From NCBI RefSeq assembly GCF_013410665.1, contig NZ_JACCFM010000001.1:1922001-1986000 (forward strand): a DNA stretch of 64,000 nt, given 5' to 3'. The DNA is from Leifsonia psychrotolerans. GTDB lineage: Bacteria; Actinomycetota; Actinomycetes; Actinomycetales; Microbacteriaceae. The notes below the pieces were generated by a model, which was not told the origin of the DNA, did no database searches, and saw only the letters and a program-made list of their open reading frames with translations. Numbering within the stretch: position 1 is the stretch's first letter; every line of letters begins with the position of its first letter. Below, one piece after another: positions 45,459-57,195 of the stretch. The position numbers were made by a program, and so were the translations under genes.

Positions 45459-46052
45459 ATGACTGATACCGAACTCCTTCTGATGCGCACGCCGAGCCCG
45501 CTCGGGCGCCTAGAACTCGTCGCCGACAGCACCCATCTGCTCTCCCTCACCATCGAAACTGCGGGCCGTCTCCCCCACGACGGGCATCCAGAGACCCCCT
45601 CAGCACTCCTTGAAGATGCCCTGACCCAACTGGCCGAGTACTTCACGCATTCGCGCACGGTTTTCGAGCTCCCGACACGGTTCGACAACGGCACACCATT
45701 CCAGCACAGCGTCTGGCACCGGCTCGCCGAAGTCCCCCACGGGGCCGCGACCTCCTATGGCGCGGTCGCGACGGCCATCGGCCGGCCGGGTGCCGGGCGC
45801 TCCATTGGCCGCGCTGTCGCCGCCAACCCGTTGCCGATCATCGTCGGCTGCCATCGAGTGCTCTCGTCAACAGGCGAGATCATCGGCTATAGCCAAGGAT
45901 CCGGCGTGCCGACGAAGGCCTGGTTGCTCACCCATGAGAGGATCGCCTTCACCATTCGAGCGCAGTACGACCCACTCGACCTGGTTAACCAGGTGCTCGG
46001 CGATCTCGTTCAGACGAGCGGGCGCCGTGAGGCGGAGCGCTCAGCCAGCTGA
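45459..46052 (+). CDS. ogt: O6-alkylguanine-DNA alkyltransferase with an altered active-site motif
   Basis: The 197-residue protein is of the methylated-DNA--cysteine methyltransferase type, which repairs O6-methylguanine by moving the alkyl group to its own Cys. The C-terminal DNA-binding domain has FQHSVWHRLAEVPHGAATSY and RSIGRAVAANPLPIIV. The acceptor Cys is kept, but the usual PCHRV reads GCHRV, and the following GYxGG-type loop reads GYSQG. The invariant Pro is thus replaced by Gly. Activity may be changed. The last 43 bases overlap the 3' end of yaaA on the other strand. Confidence 0.85.
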   Translation: MTDTELLLMRTPSPLGRLELVADSTHLLSLTIETAGRLPHDGHPETPSALLEDALTQLAEYFTHSRTVFELPTRFDNGTPFQHSVWHRLAEVPHGAATSYGAVATAIGRPGAGRSIGRAVAANPLPIIVGCHRVLSSTGEIIGYSQGSGVPTKAWLLTHERIAFTIRAQYDPLDLVNQVLGDLVQTSGRREAERSAS

Positions 46053-46810
46053 GCGATCGTGAGTTGTTCAACCACCAGCTCCACTTCACCCGGGGCGCCG
46101 TGGTGCAGCCGAAAGCCCGCAGTCCGGGCCCAGTCGAGTAGCTCCGCTACGTTCGAGAAATCACGCTCGGCCTGCAGAAGCGCTCGGGTGAACTCGCCCT
46201 TCGACTTTTTGTTGAAGTGGTTGAGCGCCCGTTTTTGGCCATTCTCAGCCTCGGTGACGACGCGTAAGAAGACTGAGTCCTCCCGTCTCGGTGCGGGGCC
46301 GAGGTGCACATAGGCTTCGGATCGCAGGTCGAGCACCAGCCCGTTGGTCTCGGTGAGAACGCCGGCGATGGCCGAGGACCAGTGCTTTTTCAGCGGCAGT
46401 CCCGGAAGTTTCGAGTCATGGGAGAACCGATAGGCCGGAATCAGGTCGAGAGCGCCGACCGGCCCGAACAGCGCCGAGTGAATCTGAAGATGATCACCGG
46501 CGAAAGAACGCGCTGCCTCGCTCAGGCTCGGTGCATCAAGGGCGTCGTAGAGCACGCCGGTGTAGCGATCGACGGCGGCCATCGTGGGCGATGTCTCGAG
46601 CTCGCGGTTGCGTTCGATCTCGGCCAACTGAGTGGGGCCCAGTTTGAGGGCGGCGATCGAGGCATCCGTATCGCCGGAGAGGTCGCCAAGGGCGCTCACG
46701 AGAGCGAGTCTCGAGGCGGTCAGCGCCGGATAAGCGAAAGCGGCGACCCCGAGGGGGCCGCCGCTTCCACCATCGCGCTTCGTTTCCGAAGGCGGGAGGA
46801 GAACAAGCAC
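46010..46810 (-). CDS. yaaA: YaaA-family peroxide stress protein
   Basis: The 266-residue protein belongs to the YaaA/DUF328 family. E. coli YaaA lowers intracellular iron and DNA damage during peroxide stress. The family features are MLVLLPPSETKRDGGSG at the start, the VDRYTGVLYDAL block near 80, and NHFNKKSKGEFTRALL near 200 with the KSKG motif. It begins with GTG at 46810, five bases after the atpC stop codon, so it can be read through from the ATP synthase operon. It converges with ogt and overlaps it by 43 bases. Confidence 0.9.
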   Translation of the reverse strand: MLVLLPPSETKRDGGSGGPLGVAAFAYPALTASRLALVSALGDLSGDTDASIAALKLGPTQLAEIERNRELETSPTMAAVDRYTGVLYDALDAPSLSEAARSFAGDHLQIHSALFGPVGALDLIPAYRFSHDSKLPGLPLKKHWSSAIAGVLTETNGLVLDLRSEAYVHLGPAPRREDSVFLRVVTEAENGQKRALNHFNKKSKGEFTRALLQAERDFSNVAELLDWARTAGFRLHHGAPGEVELVVEQLTIAQLAERSASRRPLV

Positions 46811-46815
46811 CTGAG

Positions 46816-47082
46816 TTAGACGAGCTCCGCCTTGCGAGCGACGATCGTGACCTGGTTGTTCTCGACCGAGAGGAAACCGTCATCAGCCGCAGCGGTGATC
46901 TTCGAGCCATCGGTAAGAGTCACGCGGACTTCACCGTTGGCAAGAATCGCCAGCAGCGGTTCGTGACCGGCAAGAATACCGATCTCTCCCTCGACGGTGC
47001 GAGCGATGACCATTGTTGCTTCGCCGGCCCACACCTGGTGGTCCGCCGCAACAACGCTGACGTTCAGCGGTGCTGAAGCCAT
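46816..47082 (-). CDS. atpC: ATP synthase epsilon subunit
   Basis: The 88-residue epsilon subunit is part of the central stalk and can inhibit ATP hydrolysis. Only the N-terminal beta-sandwich is present (MASAPLNVSVVAADHQVWAG, GEIGILAGHEPLLAIL); the C-terminal helical domain is missing, as in other short actinobacterial versions. The start at 47082 uses the AAGGAG at the end of atpD, two bases after its stop codon. An earlier in-frame start lies within atpD. Confidence 0.93.
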   Translation of the reverse strand: MASAPLNVSVVAADHQVWAGEATMVIARTVEGEIGILAGHEPLLAILANGEVRVTLTDGSKITAAADDGFLSVENNQVTIVARKAELV

Positions 47083-47084
47083 GG

Positions 47085-49471
<2,387 letters not shown>

Positions 49472-49555
49472 GTGTCTCTTTCTCTGGTTTAGTGATCAGC
49501 AGGTCGGTAGGTGCCTCCGGTTGGCCACCGTGTGGGCGGCCAACCGGAGAAACAA

Positions 49556-51193
49556 CTAACGCTTCTGCTTGACGATCTTTTCCTGGTTGACGTCTTCTTC
49601 AGCGATGGCGTCGAACTGCTCTTTGCCCACAGAGGCGAGTGGCTTTCCCTCACCGGTCTGGAATTCGAGCTTGAACTTGTCGACCTCGATGTTCAGCGCG
49701 GCGACGGTGTCGTCCGAAAGAACGTTCGTGTCGCGCAGCACGGTCAGCACATCGGTGTTGCGGCCCAGGTAGTCGAGCAGCTCGCGCTCGAAACGCAAGA
49801 TGTCTTCGACCGGAACCTCGTCGAGCTTGCCGTTCGTGCCGGCCCAAATCGAAACAACCTGGTCCTCGACGGGGTACGGCGAGTACTGCGGCTGCTTCAG
49901 CAGCTCGGTGAGGCGGGCGCCACGGGCGAGCTGACGGCGGCTGGCCGCGTCGAGGTCGGAGGCGAACATCGCGAAGGCTTCGAGTGAACGGTACTGAGCA
50001 AGTTCAAGCTTCAGCGTTCCGGAAACCTTCTTGATGGACTTGACCTGAGCGTCACCACCGACACGCGAGACCGAGATACCCACGTCGACCGCGGGACGCT
50101 GGTTGGCGTTGAACAGGTCGGACTGCAGGAAGATCTGGCCGTCGGTGATCGAGATCACGTTAGTCGGGATGTAGGCGGAAACGTCGTTCGCCTTGGTCTC
50201 GATGATCGGAAGACCGGTCATCGAGCCGGCACCCAGCTCGTCGGAGAGCTTGGCACAACGCTCGAGCAGACGGGAGTGCAGGTAAAACACGTCACCGGGG
50301 TATGCCTCACGTCCCGGCGGACGACGCAGCAGCAGCGACACTGCACGGTAGGCCTCGGCCTGCTTCGACAGGTCATCGAAAACGATGAGAACGTGCTTGC
50401 CGGCGTACATCCAGTGCTGGCCGATGGCCGAGCCGGTGTACGGGGCGAGATATTTGAAGCCAGCCGGGTCAGAAGCAGGCGCGGCGACGATGGTGGTGTA
50501 TTCCATCGCTCCGGCATCTTCGAGGGCACCCTTCACCGAAGCGATGGTGGACCCCTTCTGTCCGATAGCCACATAGATGCAGCGAACCTGCTTGTTGACA
50601 TCGCCCGAAGCCCAGTTGGCCTTCTGGTTGATGATGGTGTCGATCGCAATGGCCGTCTTACCGGTCTGGCGGTCACCAATGATGAGCTGACGCTGGCCAC
50701 GCCCGACGGGGATCATGGCGTCGATAGCCTTGATACCGGTCTGCATGGGCTCGTGCACACTCTTACGCTGCATGACGCCGGGCGCCTGCAGTTCGAGAGC
50801 GCGGCGGCCTTCGGTCGCGATCTCACCGAGACCATCGATCGGAGCACCCAGCGGGTCGACGACGCGGCCGAGGTAGCCATCGCCAACGGGAACGGAGAGT
50901 ACCTCGCCTGTGCGGTGCACCTCCATACCTTCGACGATGCCGGTGAACTCACCGAGAACCACCACACCGATCTCATCTTCGTCGAGGTTCTGGGCCAGGC
51001 CCAGGGTGCCGTCGGCAAACTTGATGAGCTCGTTGGCCATCACGCCGGGGAGACCCTCGACGTGCGCGATTCCATCACCCGCGGTGGTGACGTAACCGAC
51101 CTCGGTGGTCGCGGTCTTGTTCGGCTCGTAGGACTTCACGAAGTCCTGGAGAGCGCCGCGGATCTCATCGGGGCTGATCGTTAGTTCTGCCAT
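49556..51193 (-). CDS. atpA: ATP synthase alpha subunit
   Basis: The 545-residue regulatory F1 subunit has the P-loop [14 protein letters not shown] (near 175), the [11 protein letters not shown] segment, and [17 protein letters not shown] near 385. The start at ATG 51193 gives the usual [11 protein letters not shown] and a better spacing from GGGAAG than the adjacent ATG at 51196. The C-terminal extension is charged and Glu/Lys rich. Confidence 0.97.
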   Translation of the reverse strand: MAELTISPDEIRGALQDFVKSYEPNKTATTEVGYVTTAGDGIAHVEGLPGVMANELIKFADGTLGLAQNLDEDEIGVVVLGEFTGIVEGMEVHRTGEVLSVPVGDGYLGRVVDPLGAPIDGLGEIATEGRRALELQAPGVMQRKSVHEPMQTGIKAIDAMIPVGRGQRQLIIGDRQTGKTAIAIDTIINQKANWASGDVNKQVRCIYVAIGQKGSTIASVKGALEDAGAMEYTTIVAAPASDPAGFKYLAPYTGSAIGQHWMYAGKHVLIVFDDLSKQAEAYRAVSLLLRRPPGREAYPGDVFYLHSRLLERCAKLSDELGAGSMTGLPIIETKANDVSAYIPTNVISITDGQIFLQSDLFNANQRPAVDVGISVSRVGGDAQVKSIKKVSGTLKLELAQYRSLEAFAMFASDLDAASRRQLARGARLTELLKQPQYSPYPVEDQVVSIWAGTNGKLDEVPVEDILRFERELLDYLGRNTDVLTVLRDTNVLSDDTVAALNIEVDKFKLEFQTGEGKPLASVGKEQFDAIAEEDVNQEKIVKQKR

Positions 51194-51281
51194 CATCTTC
51201 CCTTTTCTGTACGGGGTGTACAGCTCTGTCTTTTCGAGACGTTACAGCCTCGAGATTTCAATGTTCTGAACTGACCTGGGG

Positions 51282-52079
51282 TCAGCCAGCAAGCTGGAGT
51301 CGCAAATCGGCCAGGCGGGTGGCGATGCTTCCATCGATCACGTCGTCGCCGATCTGCACACGCAGTCCGCCGACAACACTGCTGTCGACGATCTGGTTGA
51401 GTGTCAAAGCACGGCCATAGCGCTCGGCCAGGCTCTTCTTCAACCGGTCAAGCTGCGCGGGCGAGAGTGCAGTCGCCGACGTGACGTTTGCAATCTGAGT
51501 GCCAGCCTGGTCGGCAACGATGGAGGCGGCGTGACGAAGCAGCTCACCGATGCGGCGGCCGCGTGGCTGCTGCACCAGGTGGCGCACGATGACCAGCGTC
51601 TGGGCCGTGACCTTGCCGGTCAACAGCGCGTCGACCAGACCCGTTTTGGCGTCAGCCCGACCAAGCTTGCTGGCCAGGGCCAGCTCCAGCTCCGCGTCGG
51701 ACGACACGGTCGTACCGAAGGAGAAAAGTTCGCCCTCGATCGTTCCGTCTCCAGGACCTGACAGTGCGGTGGCCCGCAATCCCAGCTCTTCGATCCCGGC
51801 GAGCAGGTCGCCGTGGTTCGACCAACGCTCGGAAGCGATGGCCTGCAACAGTTCGAGAGCGTTCGGCGTGACGGCGGCGGAGAAGACACGCGCTATTAGC
51901 GTGGTCTTCGCTGCGGCGTCTGCCGACGGATCTGCGAGTGCTGACAGGAGTTGCGACGAATTGCCGATCGCGCGACCGGCACCGAAAAGGCTCTCGCCCG
52001 TCGCCAGATCAATGGTCCCGTCGAGGGCAGCAAGAGCTGCCCGCGACGAGGCCAGAGCTTCTCTGGTGGCGCTTCCCAT
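51282..52079 (-). CDS. atpH: ATP synthase delta subunit
   Basis: The 265-residue subunit joins F1 to the peripheral stalk (b subunits). It is longer than the E. coli protein (177), as is usual in actinobacteria that lack the fused b-delta of mycobacteria. The C-terminal domain has NVTSATALSPAQLDRLKKSL and VVGGLRVQIGDDVIDGSI. The ATG at 52079 is used; the frame upstream overlaps atpF. Confidence 0.95.
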   Translation of the reverse strand: MGSATREALASSRAALAALDGTIDLATGESLFGAGRAIGNSSQLLSALADPSADAAAKTTLIARVFSAAVTPNALELLQAIASERWSNHGDLLAGIEELGLRATALSGPGDGTIEGELFSFGTTVSSDAELELALASKLGRADAKTGLVDALLTGKVTAQTLVIVRHLVQQPRGRRIGELLRHAASIVADQAGTQIANVTSATALSPAQLDRLKKSLAERYGRALTLNQIVDSSVVGGLRVQIGDDVIDGSIATRLADLRLQLAG

Positions 52080-52083
52080 GTGG

Positions 52084-52653
52084 TTACTTCTTTCCAGCTG
52101 AAGAAGCCGCGGATTCCGAAGCCTCGAGATCAGCCAGGAACCGGTCAACGATGGCGCTAGCCTTCGCGTCATCGGTCAGGCTTTCGCCGATCACACCGGA
52201 TGCCAAGTCAATGGCCAAGGTGCCGACCTCACTGCGCAGCGACACGACGGCCGACTGACGCTCAGCTTCGATCTGTGCCTTGGCGGTAGCGGTGGCACGT
52301 GCGGCCTCGGCCAGCGCCTGTTCCTTGTGCTCTGCGACGATCTTTGCACCGTCGGCGCGAGCCTGCTCGCGGATCACACCGGCTTCGGCGCGCGCATCAG
52401 CAAGCTGAGCCGTGTACTGCTCGAGAGCAGCTTCGGCCTTGCGCTGAGCGTCGTCGGCCTTGGCGATGTTGCCTTCGATGGCCTCTGCACGGTCGTCGAG
52501 AAGCTTCTGCATCTTCGGAAGCACGAGCTTCCAGAAGAAGAACAGGATCACGACAAAGCAGACCGCCGACCAGATGATGTCGTAGACCGCCGGGATGAGC
52601 GGGTTGGTCTGCTCACCAGCGGCCTGTGCTGCTATTACAGCGTGAAGCATCAT
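52084..52653 (-). CDS. atpF: ATP synthase b subunit
   Basis: The 189-residue peripheral-stalk subunit has one N-terminal membrane helix (DIIWSAVCFVVILFFFWKLV, near 25-45) followed by a long charged coiled coil (KMQKLLDDRAEAIEGNI and repeated AEA/ARA heptads). The product may start at ATG 52653 or the next codon. It ends four bases before atpH begins. Confidence 0.96.
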   Translation of the reverse strand: MMLHAVIAAQAAGEQTNPLIPAVYDIIWSAVCFVVILFFFWKLVLPKMQKLLDDRAEAIEGNIAKADDAQRKAEAALEQYTAQLADARAEAGVIREQARADGAKIVAEHKEQALAEAARATATAKAQIEAERQSAVVSLRSEVGTLAIDLASGVIGESLTDDAKASAIVDRFLADLEASESAASSAGKK

Positions 52654-52679
52654 GCCTCCTAACTAGAGAGAAAAGAGGA

Positions 52680-52967
<288 letters not shown>

Positions 52968-53810
52968 TTAGTGTTCCTCAGCCAGCGCAAGCTGGATGTA
53001 GACAGCGGTGAGCAGGGCGAAAATATAAGCCTGAAGCAGAGCGATCAGCACCTCGAAGAGGGTGAACGCGAATCCGAAGACCAACGTGCCGACTCCGAAG
53101 AACTTGAATGCGCCGTCTGCCGTGAAGAAGAAGAATTGGGTAGCCGCAAAGAAGAGCACCAGCAAGAGGTGACCGACGACCATGTTCATCAGGAGTCGCA
53201 GGGTCAGGGTGATCGGCCGGATGATGAAGGTCGAGACGAACTCGATCGGCGTCACGATGATGTACAAAGCCGGCGGAACTCCGGGAGGGAACAGCGAATT
53301 GCGGAAGAACTTTCCCGGGTGCTTCTTGACACCGGCGTAGATGAACGCGCCGTAGGCGATGACAGCCAAAAGCAGCGGAACGCCGATGACCGAGGTACCC
53401 GCGATGTTCAGGCCGGGAATAATACCCGTCAAGTTCATGAACAGGACCATGAAGAAGATGGTGGTGATCAGCGGCAGGAACCGCTTGCCATCTTTCTTAC
53501 CCAGGAGGTCTTCCGCGATATTGACTCGCGCAAAATCCAGACCCATTTCTACCAAGCTCTGCATCCGGTTCGGAATGACCGTCATACGACGGGTACCGAT
53601 CCAGAAGACCAGAAGCAATACGGCGACTGCGAGGAAGCGGATCAGGATGATCCGGTTCATCTCAAATGGCGTATTGGCGAAAAAAATCGCGTCGGGGAAA
53701 AATTCATTAATCGTAGGACCATGGAAGCCACCGTCGTCGTTGGCGAGCGGGACCAGCAGGTTTACAGCGTTCTCTAGCAGCGCTATCTCCTGTTTCGGGG
53801 CGGAGCGCAA
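52968..53810 (-). CDS. atpB: ATP synthase a subunit
   Basis: The 280-residue membrane subunit forms the proton half-channels. Several hydrophobic helices are visible, with the essential Arg in LTLRLLMNMVVGHLLLV (near 190). The start is uncertain: the TTG at 53810 lacks a ribosome site. A good CAGGAG lies six bases before an in-frame CTG at 53783-53785 (LLENAVNLLVPL), and no ATG or GTG is available before the conserved region. It is the first ATP synthase gene, preceded by an AtpI-like gene. Confidence 0.93.
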   Translation of the reverse strand: MRSAPKQEIALLENAVNLLVPLANDDGGFHGPTINEFFPDAIFFANTPFEMNRIILIRFLAVAVLLLVFWIGTRRMTVIPNRMQSLVEMGLDFARVNIAEDLLGKKDGKRFLPLITTIFFMVLFMNLTGIIPGLNIAGTSVIGVPLLLAVIAYGAFIYAGVKKHPGKFFRNSLFPPGVPPALYIIVTPIEFVSTFIIRPITLTLRLLMNMVVGHLLLVLFFAATQFFFFTADGAFKFFGVGTLVFGFAFTLFEVLIALLQAYIFALLTAVYIQLALAEEH

Positions 53811-53928
53811 GGCTCACGCGTCGACGAATGTGTGGCAGGTTTCGGCCGCAAAAAGGCGGCTTTCAACCAGGGGGGATCTCTACACACTGTAGCAAAGAAC
53901 AGCGCTGAGACCGAATCGAAACCCAGAT

Positions 53929-54411
53929 TTAGTCGTCGTGGGGTGCGGGCGGAAGGGTCACATCGCTGGTGTACGTCATCCGGCTCTTCATGATCACAAC
54001 AACATCGACAACGAGTGATCCGACCACACCGGCGATGATGCTGAGGAAGAGCACAGTGGGATCAACCCAGGGCTGCCCCTTCAACAGAACGACCAGCACC
54101 AAGAAGACGACGAACTTGAGCAGCCAGCCGCCCATCACAATGCCGAAAAAGGCACCGATCGCGGCTTCGGAGCCGGCGAACTTATTGGCCAGAAGCAAGC
54201 TCGCTGCGGTGATCCCCATGAAGACGACGGCCATTGCCGTGCCGACCAGGGCACTCACGACGCCGGTTCCACCGGCAACCAGTCCACCGACGATGGCGCC
54301 GACAACGGCGATGGCCAGCGACAGAACGCTGCCGTAGATCAGGATGCGGCGAAAGATCGGGATCGACGTGGGCTCTGCAGCCGGCGTGGGCAGGGGCGTT
54401 TCGGGCTTCAT
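53929..54411 (-). CDS. AtpI-like small membrane protein
   Basis: The 160-residue protein has four hydrophobic helices (about 22-150) after a Pro/Thr-rich N-terminus. It sits directly before atpB, where AtpI (c-ring assembly factor) is usually encoded, and is preceded by a wecA-like gene. Sequence similarity to AtpI is only weak to my eye. The ATG overlaps the stop codon of the previous gene (ATGA), so it is translationally coupled. Confidence 0.75.
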   Translation of the reverse strand: MKPETPLPTPAAEPTSIPIFRRILIYGSVLSLAIAVVGAIVGGLVAGGTGVVSALVGTAMAVVFMGITAASLLLANKFAGSEAAIGAFFGIVMGGWLLKFVVFLVLVVLLKGQPWVDPTVLFLSIIAGVVGSLVVDVVVIMKSRMTYTSDVTLPPAPHDD

Positions 54412-55649
54412 TCGTTGGTGTCCTCGGTCAGTGTGGATGCCTTGTCGAGCGGGTCGAAACCCGCGCCGGCATCAAACGGGGTGATCGGAGCGCCCTCGCG
54501 CGGCTCAGGGGTCAGCTGCGTTGCGGCTTCTGCCGCCTTGCGGCGGCTGAGCGGGGCCAGGGTCACGATGGTGCAGGCAAGCAGGCTGACGACCAGAAAG
54601 ATGCTGGCGTACCAGGTGGGCAGGCCGAAGTAGACCGGCAGCACGAAGTAGAGCAGGCATCCGATCGAGGCCGCAGCAGTCCAGCTGTAGAAGATGAGCA
54701 CGGCATGCAGGTGCGAGTGACCCATATCGAGCAGGCGGTGGTGCAGATGCTTGCGGTCGGCACTGAAGGGAGACTTTCCGGCCTGGACCCGGCGGAAGAC
54801 AGCCAAGCCGAAGTCGAGAAGGGGAATGATCAGAATCGCGACGGGCAGCAGGATCGGGATGAACGCGGGGAACAACTGTGAGCGGTTCACGGCAGTCGGG
54901 TCGATCTGGCCGGTGATGGCGATGGCGGAAGTCGCCATCAACAATCCGACCAGCAGCGCACCGGCATCCCCCATGAATAGCTTCGCCGGCCGCCAGTTGA
55001 GCGGCAAGAACCCCGCACAGGCGCCGACGAGGATCGCGGCGATCAACGAGGCGAGGTTGAAGTAGTTGGTGGGCGAGGTGTCGCGCACGAGAAGGTAGCT
55101 GTAGAGGAAGAAGGCCCCGTTGGCGATCAGCGCGACGCCGGCGACCAGTCCGTCAAGGCCGTCGATGAAGTTGATCATGTTCATGGTGATCACGATCGCC
55201 ATGACCGTGATCACGATCGACATCCAGCCGGAGCCCACGGTGAGACCACCGATTGGCAGGGAGAGAATCTGCACCTGCCAGGCGACCAGGCCGGCAGCGA
55301 TGAATTGCCCGGCAAGCTTGGTCATCCAGTCAAGATCCCAGAGGTCGTCGGCAACGCCGATCGCGACGATCAGCAGTGCGGCCCCGAGGATCGCCAGAAT
55401 CTGGGTCGGGTTCGAGAAAACCAAGCGCAGCGGAGCGAACTGCGATGACGCGAGATAGGCGACGCCGAAGGCGACCATGATGCCGAGGAACATCGCGATG
55501 CCACCCAGGCGCGGAGTAGGTCGGGTGTGAACGTCTCGTTCCCGGATCTTCGGATAGAGGCGGAATTTATGGCTCACCTTGTAGACGACGATCGACGCCC
55601 CGAAGGTGACGACCGCCGACACGAGTGCGAGCAGCAGAAATATAGTCAT
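54408..55649 (-). CDS. WecA/TagO-type undecaprenyl-phosphate sugar-1-phosphate transferase
   Basis: The 413-residue MraY-family membrane enzyme transfers a GlcNAc- or similar sugar-1-phosphate from UDP-sugar to undecaprenyl phosphate, the first step of wall teichoic acid or other cell-wall glycan synthesis. About eleven helices are visible. The catalytic NMINFIDGLDGLVAGV (near 155) and the HLHHRLLDMGHSH motif (near 300) are characteristic of WecA/TagO rather than MraY. The gene order tsaC - this - atpI - atpB is conserved in Micrococcales. The LCP ligase at 19244 may use its product. Confidence 0.92.
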   Translation of the reverse strand: MTIFLLLALVSAVVTFGASIVVYKVSHKFRLYPKIRERDVHTRPTPRLGGIAMFLGIMVAFGVAYLASSQFAPLRLVFSNPTQILAILGAALLIVAIGVADDLWDLDWMTKLAGQFIAAGLVAWQVQILSLPIGGLTVGSGWMSIVITVMAIVITMNMINFIDGLDGLVAGVALIANGAFFLYSYLLVRDTSPTNYFNLASLIAAILVGACAGFLPLNWRPAKLFMGDAGALLVGLLMATSAIAITGQIDPTAVNRSQLFPAFIPILLPVAILIIPLLDFGLAVFRRVQAGKSPFSADRKHLHHRLLDMGHSHLHAVLIFYSWTAAASIGCLLYFVLPVYFGLPTWYASIFLVVSLLACTIVTLAPLSRRKAAEAATQLTPEPREGAPITPFDAGAGFDPLDKASTLTEDTNE

Positions 55650-55651
55650 GG

Positions 55652-56407
55652 TCAGCCGAGCGCGGGCGATTCGTCGATGGTCGGCCCGTCGGAACTCTCC
55701 GACTCTGGCGTCTGCGTCGTCTCGTCCAACGCGTCACCGATGATCGATGCGATCTGCGAGCGTGAGATCACGCCATTGCGCACGATCCGCAGTTTTCCGC
55801 CGTTGTGGTGGAAGCCGGTGGCATCGACGATTGTTGATGAGGTGTCTCCGGGGCGGTCGCCGATGGCCTCGTAACCGATGCCGGCCGCTCCCCCGTCCAG
55901 GTAGACGGCAACGCTCGATCCGAGCATTTCCTCGGCTCCCAGGGCATCGATCGCGGACGGCATACCGGTGCGATTGGCCGAGGAGACGGCAAGAGGACCT
56001 GTCTCGGTCAGCAGATCGAGGGCAACCTGATTGCTCGGCACTCGCAGTGCCACGGTTCCCCGGGTCTCGCCGAGGTCCCAGGCCAGCGAGGGCTGAGCGT
56101 TCAAAATCAACGTCAGTCCGCCGGGCCAGAAGGCCTTCGCGAGATCGCGAGCGGGCGGGGGAACGTCGTCGGCGAGGCCGTCAAGGGCCGCAATTCCCGC
56201 GATGAGAACGGGCGGCGGTGATTGGCGGTCGCGCCCCTTGGCATCCAGCAATCGCTGCACGGCCTCGGGGGTGAAAGCATCCGCTGCGATGCCGTAGACG
56301 GTATCGGTGGGGATGACGACGAGAGCGCCGCGGCCGATTGCCGAGCGCGCAAGCCTCATGCCGGCCAGGTATTCAGACGAGTCCGAGCAGTCGTAGATGC
56401 GTTTCAT
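55652..56407 (-). CDS. tsaC: L-threonylcarbamoyladenylate synthase
   Basis: The 251-residue Sua5/YwlC/TsaC enzyme makes threonylcarbamoyl-AMP from threonine, bicarbonate and ATP for the t6A37 tRNA modification. It has the KGRDRQSPPPVLI site near 58, FWPGGLTLIL near 92 and VALRVPSNQVALDLL near 120. The C-terminal 40 residues (QTPESESSDGPTIDE) form an acidic tail. The ATG at 56407 is used. It lies between prmC and wecA genes on the same strand, as is common in the family. Confidence 0.92.
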   Translation of the reverse strand: MKRIYDCSDSSEYLAGMRLARSAIGRGALVVIPTDTVYGIAADAFTPEAVQRLLDAKGRDRQSPPPVLIAGIAALDGLADDVPPPARDLAKAFWPGGLTLILNAQPSLAWDLGETRGTVALRVPSNQVALDLLTETGPLAVSSANRTGMPSAIDALGAEEMLGSSVAVYLDGGAAGIGYEAIGDRPGDTSSTIVDATGFHHNGGKLRIVRNGVISRSQIASIIGDALDETTQTPESESSDGPTIDESPALG

Positions 56408-56450
56408 TTGCCCTGATTCTAATGCAGACCGCTTGGGGGATACTGGGGAC

Positions 56451-57086
56451 ATGGCCTCCGACGTCTACTTCTTCGATTGCGACAAGACGCTCTATACCTA
56501 CGATTTTCGGAAACGATTGCCGGCGCTGGCCGCTCTGACCGGTGCCAGCGAGTATCACCTGGCCCGAACCTGGTGGGTCGGTGGGCATGAGGATGCCGCG
56601 AACGCGGGCGAGTATCGTTCGACCGCCGAGTACCTCGAGGTCTGGCAAGCGGTGACCGGAGTTCCGCTCACGCTGGAGCAGTGGCAAGAGTCACGCGGGG
56701 CAGCGATGGCTCCGATTCAGGGCTCCCTCGATGCCCTCCGCCGAGCCGCCACTCTGGGAACCGTATCGTTGTTGTCGAACAACCCGATTCCATTCCGGGA
56801 TTCGCTCCCGGTTCTCGCACCGGAGGCTGCCGAGATTCTCGCGGGGAACGACCTTGTCTCTGCGGTGCTCGGTGCTGAAAAGCCCGAGCGACGGATCTAT
56901 ACGCGCGCCCTCGGCGTGTTCGGGGTCAGCCCCGAGAATGCCATTCTCTTCGACGACAGTGCCGAGAACGTGGCGGGTGCCCGCGATCTGGGGATGCACG
57001 CGTTTCAGTTCACCGAAACCGACGGCGTGTACGACGTCGAGGGCCTGAACGCGGCGATCGATGCGTTTGCCACGCGCGAGCGCTGA
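56451..57086 (+). CDS. HAD-superfamily hydrolase, pyrimidine 5'-nucleotidase-like
   Basis: The 211-residue HAD phosphatase has motif I FFDCDKTLYTYD (near 10), motif II LLSNN (near 105), the motif III Lys in GAEKPERRIYTRAL (near 142) and motif IV ILFDDSAENVAGA (near 168). The start at ATG 56451 follows GGGGA. It belongs to the group related to yeast SDT1-like nucleotidases; the substrate is not shown. It is divergent from tsaC and inserted between tsaC and prmC. Confidence 0.88.
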   Translation: MASDVYFFDCDKTLYTYDFRKRLPALAALTGASEYHLARTWWVGGHEDAANAGEYRSTAEYLEVWQAVTGVPLTLEQWQESRGAAMAPIQGSLDALRRAATLGTVSLLSNNPIPFRDSLPVLAPEAAEILAGNDLVSAVLGAEKPERRIYTRALGVFGVSPENAILFDDSAENVAGARDLGMHAFQFTETDGVYDVEGLNAAIDAFATRER

Positions 57087-57105
57087 GTGAGCGTGGCGGG
57101 AGCAG

Positions 57106-57189
57106 GCGAAGGTCTCGACATGCTCGACCAACGGCGAAGGTCTCGACATGCTCGACCAACGGCGAAGGTCTCGACATGCTCGACCAACG
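57106..57189. repeat. Three perfect 28-bp tandem repeats, TCGA family
   Basis: The unit is GCGAAGGTCTCGACATGCTC followed by GACCAACG, repeated three times without change. It fills most of the gap between the HAD gene and prmC, ending six bases before the prmC stop codon. It is a variant of the 7066 and 25942 repeats with CATGC for CACGC. Confidence 0.9.
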
Positions 57190-57195
57190 GCGGCG

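Noticed and set aside
57106..57189. Possible CRISPR array of 28-bp repeats
   Set aside because: The three repeats are directly adjacent with no spacers, and there are no cas genes in the window.
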